Shown one piece after another: positions 39,331 to 51,639 of a stretch of DNA of 64,000 nucleotides. Both the position numbers and the translations under genes were made by a program. Source of the DNA: Pelargonium tetragonum (lineage: Eukaryota; Streptophyta; Magnoliopsida; Geraniales; Geraniaceae); contig JAYMTL010000056.1 in assembly GCA_036897445.1 (NCBI GenBank), positions 1-64,000 of the forward strand, written 5' to 3'. The notes beneath the pieces were generated by a model. That model saw nothing but the letters and a program-made list of their open reading frames with translations, had not been told where the DNA came from and searched no databases. The stretch's first letter is position 1, and each line of letters opens with the position of its first letter.

Positions 39331-42048
39331 TTTAAGTACTTTACCTGCGAAAATCAGTTACCTTACTCTTAGAAAATCCCGTGGGATACTAAGCTTGAAC
39401 TTTTAGAACAATAATAAAAGCCCCTTACGGTATTCTCCAATGATACTTGACAAAAACAAACGCATATTTTTCCGATCTTCTTAGTACTTAACGGGACTCG
39501 TTTTTATAGGGTTGGGTGTAGTCTATAAATGTTACCTCAATTTTTGTTAGTATATAAGTAATAAGTCAAACTAAAAGGAGCTTATATTCAATTTTTCTTT
39601 TTATAATTGCCGACTTAATGACTGCTTTTAAAATTGGCAAAGACTTGTTACCTATGGACAAATTAAGCAGTAAATAGTAGAATCTCACTTGAAATTACCC
39701 GGCCTTTTATCTTATAATCAATTCAGGAAACTCTTGGTATAGATTAAGAATTTTTAAGTCCTCTAAAATCTTTTGAAGTTGCAAGATTCAGTTCAAAGAT
39801 AAGGTTTAACACTGGAGTCCGGATCCCCCTTTATAGTAATAGTTTGCCAGTCGCTCATATTGTGGTAAATTAACTTGAAAGCAGAAATAAAGTAAAGAGC
39901 TTATATAAAGTGGATACTCGCCGTAAAAAATTAGGAGTAAACCTTGTTTAAGTTAGTTAGAAAAGACTTTGTGGTCTCACCTGAATAATACAGGTTTTAT
40001 TTCTTTATAAATTAGGTATATATAAATTAAAGATCGCTATCAAGTTCAAGGTCCGATAACTACTGGCAAGTCCTTTTAAATTTAGTTAACTAGTGCTTTT
40101 AGAAGATGCTTTTTATAGTTCGCTCATTACCTTTTTGTTTGATATCTTGTGAGTGGTGCTTAATAAAAACTACGTATTTAACCGGGATTATCCTTAAGAG
40201 TTTATTTGACAAATAAGGTCTGGGGTGCTTAAAATTCTTAGATTCTGATAGACTACTAGCCCTGGTGAACTAGAAAACAGGCTCAAAACCCGGATGCTTT
40301 GCCTAATAAAAGTACAAAAACTTTATGCTATTAAGGGTTAAAAGGCACGGGACTAAAAATGAAAATATCCTCTTTAGGGGGCTCTCTTGATAAAAGAGAA
40401 TATTACTGCGGAGGGGTATAAACTAGAGGTTCCTAAGTTAACGAAATTTCGGGCAATTTATTATAGTGAACAATTTTAATCAAAGTAGAGGTAAAGTTTT
40501 AGGGATATACTAAGGTTAGATAAAGTGTTCCTTATTGGATTACCATAGTATTCCTAAGCACCCAGAATTTTCGCCTCGTTCCTGTTCAAGGTTGATTCAG
40601 GACAGCAAGATTTTTTTAGTTTAGTCAAGCAAGTTAGAACTTTATTAAGTTTTTCGAGCCAAACGGCTAAACAAATAAGGAAACAGTTTTATAGTTGTAT
40701 ACAGGTTACTCCTCATTTGTAAAAGATAGGCGATTTATCAGCAATAAAAATCAGGGGTGTAGTTAAAAAAATATGGTATACACTTAAAATTTTCTTGTAT
40801 AAAGCTTGGGTACCAGAAAACCTAGACTAGAGGAGCTTTTTCGGAAATGCGAGAATTTTTTATCTTTAGACTTATGCTTTTCAATTAAAGAAAAATAAAC
40901 TACTTGAGAATCTAGGGGCAGCGCTATTAATAACAGAGAAAGAAGGAGCAATTTCAAGCATTAAAGCCTAGGCATAAAAAGGAGATAACTAAGTAGCTAG
41001 TTAATATTTCGGATTAGAAAAGTTCGTAGTTTTGCAAGAGACTCTAAGGAGGGTTTACCGTGTTTCAGTCTTTCTTATATTAGTTAGGAGTGCCTTAAAA
41101 CCCGGGTATAATTTACTTATAAAAGTTTCTAAAACCCCAATCTAGAAACAAGGTAATGTAATTAACGACTCACCCTTCTTCCTTACCTTAATAGCTGCTT
41201 TACAATACTACTAAACGAGTATACCTGCAAAAGGAATAAACAATTTAGTGACTTCTTTTAAAAGTTGGAAAGGTTAAATAAAGATAGGAATTCAAATTCA
41301 ATAGTATAATGCCAAAGTTTATAAAAAGGCTCTCATTTTACATTAGTTTAGATACTCTGTGTAACCGTTCAAGGTTTTTAGAGTCAGTCTTTCTTATACT
41401 TCTTAATTCTTGCTTTATAACATAAGTAAGTACTTCCCCTTTTTGACTTTTAATTCCTAAAAAACTTACTTGCAAGAACATATTGAGGAAGAGATTTTAA
41501 GATAGAATTCCTAGATTAACTTTTACGAAATACGTTAGCAGCACAGAATCCGGAATGGAAGAAAGTACTCCCATACGAAAACCCCTAATTAAAAGTTGCT
41601 ACTTATTAAACTCGCTCAGAAAGAAGCATAAAATAAGCCTTTCTACATACTAGAACTACCCTTACCGCAAACAAATAACTTTGGCTTTACCTGAAACTTA
41701 TTACTCAAGCTTTAGCTAGGAACACGGTCTAATTAAAGTCATATAATTTACTCTGCCTATTCCTATAATAGCACGAATAGGCTAATCCCTATAAAAGGAG
41801 CCCCTATTAAATAAACAAAAACCAGCGTAACTGGTAATTTTGCAAGGGAGCTGCCCCTTACTATAACCAAGAATCTTGAAGAAAATATCTTTCGTATGAC
41901 TATGTTGAAGATTTTTTAGTATTTCCCAGTTTACAGTATACTTAAAAAAAGGGCAGCTCAAAAATCAAAGTAAAATGACCGCCATTTAGATAGTTATGTA
42001 GTTATGGGCTTAGGCTATATTATAAGCATAGAGTACACCTAAAAGTCT

Positions 42049-42120
42049 TCCTTAACAGTTCAGTCGTAGAGCACTCGGCCGTTAACCGAGTGGCCGTAGG
42101 TTCAAATCCTACTTATCCCT
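42049..42120 (+). tRNA. trnN(GUU): tRNA-Asn (GUU), acceptor stem mispaired
   Basis: This is the clearest gene in the window and is expected to read AAC/AAU codons. The D-stem GTTC/GAGC (42058-42061, 42069-42072), the anticodon stem CTCGG/CCGAG (42074-42078, 42086-42090) and the T-stem GTAGG/CCTAC (42096-42100, 42108-42112) with loop TTCAAAT are all fully paired. The anticodon GTT is at 42081-42083 and the centre matches organelle and bacterial tRNA-Asn closely. Two oddities: base 33 is C (loop CCGTTAA) where T is normal, and the acceptor stem pairs only in its inner three positions; the outer four (TCCT against TCCC) do not pair. It is therefore either a recent pseudogene or a tRNA whose 5' end and base 33 are edited. 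No neighbouring gene lies within several kilobases. Confidence 0.7.
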
Positions 42121-44666
42121 TCTTTTAACAGGCATACGGATTTGGTAATATAAGGAGCAAAAAGAAGAAAAGCACGTAAAATACTGGGCCCTTTGGAAAT
42201 AAAATGTTGTAAACATTAAATAATGTTAAGATTTGCTGCTTTTTGGCTCCTAATTAAGCCCTCTCTTAATTTTAACTTCAAGGATATTCTGAAGATAGAA
42301 ATTTAGTTAGGAAGATTTTACGTGGAACAGCGAACCTATAGGCACCTTACAAAGTTTTCTAAGAGTTTGGAAATGTTCACGTATATAGATACAAAAAAGC
42401 GACGGCCCGGCTATTCCTCGAATAAGACTAAGAGTGTATAATTAATTTGGTTTAATGCGTAAGGGGCAAGGGCTAGATTAGGCAGAAACTTGTGAACAAA
42501 AAGGCCTGTACTTTACTCTACGCGGGATCTTTAATCCAAAAGGATTTTCCTGAACCGAGCTAATTCGAAAGTGGCATCCCCTATCTTTGTTATAACGACA
42601 AGAATCTCTAAGCGAGGGGCTTTAAGAATTCTCCGCAATTCTGGATAAAAAACTTTATTGGATCTTGCGCTGTATACACCAAACAAGGTATTTACTCAAA
42701 GGGTTGCTAATATTAATTTATAGTTTTATAACTTTTGGGCAATAATGACAATTACTTGTTATAGAAAAAAGGATAAGGTCCTTCCTGCTCGATGAATTAA
42801 ACCTAAAGTATTAAACACGCCATATACTAGTCCCTAAATTTCTTGCTTTTGGGGTTCTTTTTTAGTAGTATATAAAGAAAAGAAAAAGTTTAGCCGTAGC
42901 TAAGGGTTGATAAGGAACTCTTATTCTTAGTAGTGTATGGGTTGTTAACGCAGGTTATTCTGGCTGGTTTTGTGATTCCATGAAAAGAGGGTAAAAGCAG
43001 ATTCAATTTCTCTTAATAGGGGATTTCTTTTTCTGAATCTGGGTCTAGCCGAGAAGCTCTTAAAAAGGGCCTTGAGAGGGTTCTATACAAGCAATTCATT
43101 GAATATCTTAGCTAATTTTGAGGTAAAGAATTGACTCTTTTGGACAAACTTCCAGAACTCCTGCCCCACAAGTTGTCTATATCTATATAAAGTGAATGGA
43201 AATGGAGTAAAAAAGAGGTTTTTCCCTTTTGCCATACTTTCATTTTAGCTATTACACCAGTTAGACTTAGATTCCGGTATCTCTATAAAATAAAGCAGCT
43301 ATACCTAAGGTTCAGTTCTAGTCAGTTACTTTCAGTTCCTATTATATTAAGTAATCCTTCTAAAACAAAAAAAGCTTTATAAGTAAGAACTCACCTTTCT
43401 TACTTTAACTCGTTTAAACAAGAGGAGTCTTTTTGCAAATTTCTTTTAGAGAGAAACCCTGTAATTAAAATGCGGGCCTTTTATGATAAAGATTAGGTAG
43501 AGTATGGGGAGAGTCTAAGTTTTGTTGGAAATAGCCTCATCAAGGAAGGATATATTATAGAATTTTTGATTTAATCCATTTTTATTTATAAGGTTTATAA
43601 GGAAAAATCCAGTGTAATTAATAATCCATTAAGCTAGCTTTGTTTCAATTTCCAAGCAGCTTATCTCCCGGTCAAAAAGGGATATCTGTGAAATACCTTT
43701 TATTTATAAAGATTCACAGAAAATTGTTAGGTTTTAGTTTGGAAAGATGTTACACTTCTGTGTGTGTGGGAATTCCCATATTTTTGGATAAAAGTGGGAA
43801 TTTTTTTCCTTGTCCTTGCTTAGGTCTAACCCTTTCTTTTTTTGTAGCTGATAATTTGTTCCTTTACTCCGCTTTAAAGTCAAACTTCAATTATATCGTA
43901 AGTAAGTTCTTTACTTTACTAGCCTCTTTTGGGACCTAGTTAGTCCTTTTATTAGCTATCTATTGCTTTTTGGAATCCGCTCTACCTTAAGAAACTCCAA
44001 TATCCAACCCTAACGACACCCGTAAATTTTGTTTTTTTAGCTCTCTTTAATTCAGGGACCCCGGCTTTTTGTTTATATGATTAATTCAAGACCCGTTATG
44101 CTCTTTATAGATATGCACTTTGAGATTGCTTAGATAGAAGCATTGTATGTCCTTGTTTAAGAGTCATGCGTAGTATTATGGCTGCTGAACAAGTAAACTA
44201 AAAGGAGGGTTGTGTTAAGGTTCAAGCCTGTATTCTTGACATATGTAGGCTGTTAACTCCTTTATCAATAAAATAAAAGGGGACCCTGTTTCTTAACAAT
44301 AAATATAACATTAGAACTTTAAGGGCTTTGATTTGGTATGTACCTATAAAAAAACTTTTAGGTATGGAAATTCCAGTAATTAGGAGTGGGAGTGCCCCCT
44401 TATTGATATACTCTATTTAACCAGTTTACATCTTCTGGGCCACTTATGACAGTCACCCTATAGTCTAAAATAAAAACCTTTTATTAGGGCTTATCGAACT
44501 TACTAAATATAGAATATAGATATCTCTTTTACTTTTGGTTGTAAACGTATAACGCAGATTACAGTAAAAGCAGTTCCATTAGAATAATCAGCAACAACTA
44601 ACAAGCATGGAGAGTTAAGAGTAAGTTCTCTCGGAAGGCTCTTACACAAATTTGAGATTCTTTTTC

Positions 44667-44745
44667 TTGTCAACACTGAGCGGATTTGAACCCATAGCAT
44701 TCCCGATTTTAAGTTCTAAATTGACTCTCAATTCCAAGAAACGTT
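44667..44745 (-). pseudogene. tRNA-Leu (UAA) relic
   Basis: On the minus strand, TTGGAATTGAGAG (D-arm region typical of tRNA-Leu UAA) is followed by anticodon loop CTTAAAA (44707-44713) with TAA for Leu, then GCTATGGG and T-loop TTCAAAT (44684-44690). The order and words match tRNA-Leu(UAA). There is no intron in the anticodon, unlike most plastid copies, which favours a mitochondrial-type source. Stems are decayed: the anticodon stem hardly pairs, the T-stem pairs at two or three positions, and the variable arm is short. It is most likely an old pseudogene. Confidence 0.5.
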
Positions 44746-47107
44746 CTTTTAGTAGGAATCCCCAGAGCTCAGAGGAAATATTATATATAACAAGAAATTT
44801 CTATCTAAGTAATTAAGTTATCCGCCAAGGCCAAGAGTTTCGTGCTTAAAGGGTCCAGCCAGCCAAAAGGGCTCCATCTATAAACTAAGTATTAAAATCC
44901 TATTCTAAGGAAGTTTATATAAAGCTAAAGATAATCTTTCTAATACTATAAATCATTGGAATAAAAACCTGGTTAATTAAGGAGGATTCTACCTTGGATT
45001 TATTAAACTTTATCTAAAAACTTAGTAAAGAAAGGGGCGTACTTTAGTATATAATTATCCTCATTCACTTTTTATTTCTACACTCTGATAGCATCAACTT
45101 TCTAAAAGCTCAACTAAATATTAGCTATAAGTCCTCGTGATAACTTATATTAGTCAAGTGTTTCCCTTTTTCTGTGTTTTATAGAGTAACAAAAAGCGCT
45201 TCTATCTAAAAGACTTAGTCTAATAGAAATTCTAAATAGAAAGTAAAAAAGAATCTTAATTTGTGGTTTCTGGAAGTCTCTTAAGTTACTGGTGCCAAAG
45301 TCTTATTATCTACCTTTTTCTTGTAACTCCCGTCCTTAACTTGTTTATATTCTGCTTTTTAGGTGACCCGCCTATTAGAACTAGAATAGAATTAGAAAGA
45401 CTTACAGGAATTCTTTATAGCTGTATTTGTTTTTATACTATTCGGGTCGGGATCCGTTATAAAGGGCTTTTGACTGGCAGAATTAAGGGCCCTCTTACTA
45501 CAAAACTTCTTGTTGGAAAAGGTACTAGAGTAAATATTTTCAAACTTGGGACGCTTTAAATCCAGGACAATCCTTTCATAAGGAAACTTGTTAGTTAAAT
45601 AAAGCTATAGAACCCCTTTGAACCTAATACTATATAAATAGAATACCGAATCCCTATTTGAAAGAAAAACATAGTATCTCCTTAAATCCCGCCTGTATCC
45701 GTAATATACACGAATCCCCTTCTGCTGCCTTTACCTTAGGATATCCCTAGGAAATCCGTAACACTTTGATTTTTTAAGGAAAACTCAGGGAATTTCTAAC
45801 TTTTCTAATTAAAAAAAGAGATCCTTACTTTATTAGATTAGACTCCCGATTTGCTTTACTTAATTTAATTGACCAAAGCTAGATTAAGGGAAACCGTTCT
45901 AAGAACCGAAGCCTTTTCTTTCCTTTAAGCTTATAGATAGAATGGAAGTTCAATCTTATACTGACACAGCTCCCTACAAAGCCCTCGTTCTAGTGTATTG
46001 GAAAAAGGAAAGATAATTAGATGAGATAGACAACTTCCCCTAGAAAATAGAAACTCTTACCTGTACTACAGAGACTTGAAAGCTCGAGAAGTTATTCAGA
46101 AATCTGATTCTAAATTAGAGGGACCCCTTTCAGTATAGTAGTAAATGAAAGATATTATCACCCTTTAACCTGAATACAAGAGCAGGCTCTAACGCCAAGC
46201 TTATCAACTACACTTTTCATTCCCTGTTTTTATTTAATTTAATAACCTGGTTTAGGACTCCCCCTTCCTAGAAAATACTTACAAAAACCTGTTGGTGTTT
46301 ACTTAGTTATAAAAAAGAATCCAGCAGATCTTTGAGAAGCTAAAAAGACTCCTACGGATTTTGCCCCTTTACTAGCTTTAGGCCTTTCCCAAAAGTCTTT
46401 TTTTATCCAGAATTAGAAACCCAATAAAGAAAAGCACTAACCAAGAAGCTTCCTTTAAATTTATACGTGAATAAGTTGACAAACTCTTTCAAAATTTAAG
46501 AGACTCGATTCAAGTTTGTGCAAATCCAAGATGTAACATTAGAAAAAACCCTTTTTACGATTAGATGCTTGCGTTGTTTACGGAGAAATAAGAAGGATTC
46601 CCCCTAGCATTGTGATTTAACTTAACTCAAGGGTCTTTTGCTAGGTAATTTATAGGGTTTATATTAAAAAGTAAGTTTAAGGTTAAGAGTTTTGACTTCT
46701 TTTTTAAATATTTAGTGATGAAGCGAAAACTCTTTTTCGTATTATGTAGCGCTAGTACTTGCTCTAGCCTAATAGCAGTCCTATCTCCTGAAAACTTTAT
46801 ACCAATTTCTTTAAATTGTTAAGGCACTTTATGGATTTAAGAGTCCTTTAGCATCCCCCGAGACTACAATAACTTAACTAGGGATTCCTTATACCTTATT
46901 TTTAATTCAGGAGAACGCATATCCTATGCCTTGTAAAAGTCTTTAAGGAGAATTCAGAAACTTTTTTCATGGAAAACAAAAAAGGCGACCTCTTAAATTC
47001 TATATTTCAGTATTTCCCTTTTTTTATTAGCGTCGTCTTCTAATTAGAAAACAACTCGTCCCTTCCTAAGATACTCAGAGATTAACTCACTAACAGGAAA
47101 GCCCGTA

Positions 47108-47130
47108 ATCCGTAGGTTCTAATCCCATAC
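47108..47130 (+). pseudogene. Weak tRNA T-arm-like word
   Basis: CCGTAGGTTCTAATCCCATAC resembles a T-arm (GTAGG-TTCTAAT-CCCAT, four of five positions pairable counting a G-T pair). No anticodon arm with correct spacing is visible upstream. It is listed because it is one of several such words in the window. Confidence 0.2.
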
Positions 47131-47199
47131 AAGGAAATACACTCTAAGACAACTAAATCCCATAGAAAAGTCAAAAACAAGGCAAGTCCTCTCCTTATA

Positions 47200-47222
47200 A
47201 GTACTTATAAGTAATAAGTACT
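47200..47222. repeat. Hairpin with 9-bp perfect stem
   Basis: AGTACTTAT pairs with ATAAGTACT across a 5-base loop; the text around it (ATAAGTACTTATAAGTA) is itself a quasi-repeat. It lies just upstream of the 47.34 kb island. Confidence 0.6.
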
Positions 47223-47339
47223 AACTTTACTAAAAAAATAAGAGTCTTTCTAGTCAGTACTTTATCACATTATAATAACCACCTGCTTCTTCTTATTCTT
47301 TATATTAATTACTTGACTTATACTTGTTAGTTTGTTAGG

Positions 47340-48240
47340 AGCTGTAGCAATGTAGAAGGTAGAAGGAACAGGAGAAGCTATACCTAACTGCGGGGCTTAA
47401 TAGTTAGAGCTATACTTATTACTTATTGTAGCTAGTTTATTATGGGTTACTGTACTAATGTTCTTATTGTATATATATGGGTTATAGTCTTTTTATAGTT
47501 TAAATAGATTTTAATTGTTTAAGATTGTTATAGATAGGTTAAGTAAGATTGTACTTGTTTCTTTAAGCAAGCTTACCTCTTGTCTTTGTGTTTATCGTTT
47601 AAGAGGGTACGGGCTTAATAAGAATAGGAAGGAGTCTATGTTACCGACTGACACGTAAAGGAGGTTTATGTTACAGGTAGTTACTTGAACATATATACTT
47701 ACTTTTTAATACGCATATGGCCTAGACTTTGCTTTGCTTGTTGCCTATTTCCTTGACTTACCTGGCTTAGACTTCTTTGTTGACTTTGATTTATGTTACC
47801 TAACTGACTTAATCGATTTACTTGATTTAGCAGAAGCAGGAGTAGAAACTGGAGCTTTACCATATATTCCTTATATTATAGGAGTTAAAGGGCTATAGAG
47901 ATTAGATTGTACTGTACTTAGTTTGTTGTTATGGTGGGTTCTTGTAGCTATTGTACTTATTGTAGTTACTGTCTTATTGTATTAGTGGTATTACTGTAGC
48001 TAGTTGTCTTTCTTATTGTAGCTATATAGGTTTATAGTTGTTAGATTGTCTTATCTTAGTATTGTACAGGATTGTATTAGGTAATGGTGATCTTATGGGG
48101 GTCTTAGGAAAGAGTTACTCTCAACCTAAACATATAATATTGTAGTTCTGATTGTTTGTACTAGAAAGATTTAGTAAGATAGTACTAATTGTTCTAAGCT
48201 TATTCTTCAACGTCGTCTGTGTTTATCAGTCTTCCCGACC
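47340..48240 (-). other. Coding-like island 2 (minus strand, Ser/Thr/Lys-rich)
   Basis: The plus strand here is T/G-rich with near-periodic words such as TGTAGCTA and TGTACTTA, so the minus strand is A/C-rich. One minus frame reads, between scattered TAA/TAG codons, TTISTIATRTHHNNKLSTVQ, then YGKAPVSTPASAKSSKSIK and HKSKSTKKSKPGKSRK: a Thr/Asn-rich part followed by a Lys/Ser/Pro-rich basic tail. TGA is absent from that frame over at least 160 codons, by hand reading. There is no ATG that gives a long frame and no recognised domain; the tail resembles linker-histone-like low complexity only in composition. The 14-base word AACTACAATAAGTA is shared with island 1 (32879-32892) in the same phase (Thr-Thr-Ile-Ser). 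Confidence 0.35.
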
Positions 48241-51140
48241 AGGTTAAGAGAGCTAAAACCTTCCCTAAAATAAGCACCTAAAGTAATATATAGTGGAACG
48301 GGCGGTAAAACCTTACTGGGAGACCTAGACTAAGGATAATTGGCGTTTTATTTTAGATAAAAACTTCGGCATTGTTTGCTTAACTTAACTACGTTACCTT
48401 TATATGAGCTTTTACTGGAAATTCTTTCATTAAAGTAGTAGCTCCTTAGGTTTTCTTGTTTCTTTTCCAAGAAGTTTTACACGGAATTGTTAAAGTTAAA
48501 AAAAAGAAAAGGAAACTCAGTTAATAAAGATTGCTAAGAAAAAGCGGGCACAGGTCTTAGAATGCAGAAAAGGGCAGGGATTACAAAGTTCTCTTGCTCT
48601 CCTAACTTTTCCTTTCTCTTACTTTTTAAGTTCAGTAGAGTTTCCTATTTTGAAGCTAGGGCTGGGTTGAGAAATTATTGCTGCACCTGTTGTTACGCCA
48701 AAGTACTATTTATTTTTCAACAGAAATCCTTTACCTATAGCCTATCTCTTTCTAAAACATTTCTCTAAAGAAAGTGTCCCGAAGCCCTGTAAAAATGTAG
48801 TCTAAGAAGAGAGCTCGCTGCCCCTTTTTGTTAGTGAGAAACTTCTTCCCGGATGTGTTAGACCGGCCTTCTTTTTGGTCCGAGAAGTAAGTTAGATGCT
48901 TTTTTATTAGGGGATTTTCCTTTTTTGAAAGCAAGAATTTCATTACACAAGGGCACTATAGGAACTTATCACCCCGAATATAGAGAAAAAGCTTTAAAAT
49001 CGATACACTTTTTCAGAATCTGTCTCAACCTTGATAAGATAGTGTTCCCGCGACTCTAAAAGGTAAAACTTCGGGTTGGGTATGCCTAAATAATAAAGGG
49101 GGGTGCCAGATTACTAACAACATTAAGGTGCAGGGTACAAAGGATAAAAGTCTAGGGCCAAAGCAATAGCCTTAATTAGGTTTCGCAGTTGAGTATAGGG
49201 ATTTTTTCTAAACGGAGTACCCTTAGGGTTAAGAGTTGGGAAATTTAGAGAGCTCGTTTGGTTCAAAAGTAAGCTTCTACATTCCAATTAATAAGGCCTT
49301 GGATACTGGGTCTGTAAAAGCGTTCGTTGTCAAAAGGCTCCTTTTTTTATATAATATATAATCTGATATTTCCTTCTAAAAATTTTATCCGTATAAGTGG
49401 AATACCTTTTTAGGTATAGTAGGGTGCTTTGACTGATGTACTACCAGATAAAAAAGTAAACCCTAAGAAAACCACTCTCTTCTTGTTTTTGTAGTGGCCC
49501 TTTTAAGGGTCCTGTAGCTGAAACCAGAAATTAGTACATTAAACCTATTCCTGTCTAATTCCGGAAAAGAAAAACTAAATTATTTATAAAGCTTTGCCTG
49601 TAGCCTACTAAACTCTAGTATACGAAAGTCAAAAGGCAAGCAAGAGTTACCAAGTAAAATCAGTAAAAAATATCCTAGGGTATCTGTAAGCTTAGACTTG
49701 TTCTTCTTGAATATTTGAATAAAAAGAGTTTCTCCCAAGAATTCCGTTTTGATACCGCACGTTATTAGAGGCTTTTCAGAATCTCTTTTGAATACCTTGG
49801 AATACTACAAAAGAATTCTTTATATGTTTTATTTAAGAGGACTCTCTATACTTTTTTACAGAAGCTATATCAACTGAGCAAAGGCTTTTTGGGGACTTTA
49901 GTATTACAGAGAAGTGCGCCTACTTTATTATACTATAAAATTACAAAAACCTCAGGATATTAAAGCTTGTGAAATTACGGAGGCTAGAACACCTGCTAAA
50001 AGAAGGATGCTTACCGAACCTATACACAATGAGTATAAGCAAATGCCTTTTATTTTATATGATAAGGATTTTAACCTCTATTCAGGATTGCTAGAAATAT
50101 AAACCTATCTAGAGTAACACCGGACCCTTCTATAAAGGATGAAACTTAAAAAACCCTGCGGATAGGTCTCTAAACTTCCTTTGTGACTAGAGAGACGGAA
50201 TACCTCGTGTTAAAAAAATAATATATAAATAAAGCAGGAAAAATCAAAAATAAAGGCCTATATTAGCCTCGTATGAGCGCTGGAAAAGGTCATAGAAATT
50301 CTTAATTATTTTCGACCTGAAATACACCCAAACGGGTCCTTCTTAATTCGACAAACGTAAAAAAGGAAAAAACTACTAAACGAGGAGTCTTTTCAAGAAT
50401 TCAAGAAGATAATAGCAGCGCTTTTTATTCTCAGCCATTTGCTTCTATAACTTAAAAAGGACTTAACCTAAGATAAAATATTCAAAGCTTAAACTACGGG
50501 GAACTGAAATCACAACAAGATAATATATAATGGCTCTTGATAATGGGGCTTTGTAGGCGTAGAGTTGAGTAAACTGTTATGAAGGTTTTCCGCGATATTT
50601 AGGGGTTTCCTAGGAATGAAATTGGACCAACAAGAGTTAGAAGAAAGTACAAAAGGCTTGGCTGGAGAGGAGAGAGGGCCCCTGGTTTGCTCTGAAGCTA
50701 TAAGAAGAGTGCATTACCACTGTTTTAAAGTTTAAAGATTGTGTTAAACCCCTTTTTAAATAAAAGTCAAGGGGTGTTCCTAAATTAAAAGTTGTCATTC
50801 CCTAACAATTATCCCGCGCGAATGTAGTAGCTATAAATTTCAGATAGGTTAAATTCTTTTCTATAATCTATAAAACAGGGAATTGAGGCTAGGTAGGCTA
50901 GGAATCTGCCACCCTATTTTCCTAAGAAGGTAGTAAATAACCGAGGAAGACTCATCCATTTCCTAAAGCGCCGTGGATTTCTACAAGTTAGACGCCCTTG
51001 GCGACACCTTCTTTAAGATATAAGCACTCCAAAAACGAGTTTTAAGCAATCTTAAGGAGAATAGCTTCGGCATTGTTCTAATGAATACACCTTCCTTTTT
51101 CTCAGCCCCTTAGACTTTAAATGTAAATAAAATATCTTGT
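48240..51140. other. Gene-free background region
   Basis: Nothing recognisable on either strand. Short ATG frames of 60-68 codons occur but show no motif and overlap each other on opposite strands. The text is the same AT-rich background as elsewhere. Confidence 0.5.
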
Positions 51141-51146
51141 TCCTGA

Positions 51147-51413
51147 AGTTAGTAATACGGGCATTAAGTAGAATCGGTATAAAAACAGATAAGAAGAATG
51201 CAGTAATAACTCCTCGCTGAGACCCCAAAAGCTCCGTAAAATCCGTAAAAAGGGGCTCGTAAGAAAGAGGCAGGTATAGCTAGGACTAGTAAAGACAAAT
51301 AAAGAGAAAATTAGGATAGGTATGAATAAGAGAGTAAGAAAACAAAAATAAAGAAGTCAGTCAAGTTAAAAAGAAGTTTCGCGATAAAGAGTACTGAGTC
51401 TAAATCCTAGTGA
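51147..51413 (+). other. Coding-like island 3 (Gln/Lys-rich, TAA/TAG-interrupted)
   Basis: Between TGA at 51144 and TGA at 51411 one frame of 88 codons contains only TAA and TAG as stops, and at each a Gln would fit the local composition. The readable parts include AETPKAP, KGARKKEAGIARTSKDK, ESKKTKIKKSVKLKRSFAIK and STESKS. Parts of the other two frames are also Lys/Arg-rich because the strand is A-rich, so the impression of coding is weaker than it looks. The GGTATAGCT word (51260 region) is read in the same phase as in island 1 (Gly-Ile-Ala). A-rich text continues to about 51.64 kb. Confidence 0.3.
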
Positions 51414-51639
51414 ATAACCCCTACCTATCATAGATAGAAGGTTCCTTTATACGAATCTTTGTTTGATATATAAAAGCGTCCCTGTACCTAGGGGCTTTCT
51501 CTAATAAGGAGTAAGGAGCTGACCTCTTTAAGAAAAAAACTTTATAGACAGGAAGCAAAAGAAGAAAGAAACTAGACTATAAAGATATTAGGAACTTATA
51601 CTAAGAACTATGCTAACCTAAAAATACTAATACAATAAG

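Larger units (their letters stand above)
33430..47340. other. Gene-free background region
   Basis: About 14 kb of the same AT-rich, stop-dense text as the region before 32.7 kb. Frames of 99 codons (43640-43939) and 98 codons (45263-45559) are the longest; both read as mixed hydrophobic text without motif, and I do not call them genes. Features worth naming are the tRNA-Asn at 42.05 kb, the tRNA-Leu relic at 44.7 kb, a possible rRNA word at 37.23 kb, a weak T-arm at 47.11 kb and hairpins at 35.6, 39.3 and 47.2 kb. Confidence 0.55.

Noticed and set aside
43640-43939. ATG frame of 99 codons
   Set aside because: Mixed hydrophobic text with no motif, no coding-like composition and no neighbour; length is within chance for 64 kb.
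44205-44235. AAGGTTCAAGCC, T-arm-like
   Set aside because: The stem pairs at only two positions and nothing tRNA-like lies upstream.
45263-45559. ATG frame of 98 codons with a hydrophobic start
   Set aside because: No recognisable family; the hydrophobic start reflects local T-richness; within chance length.
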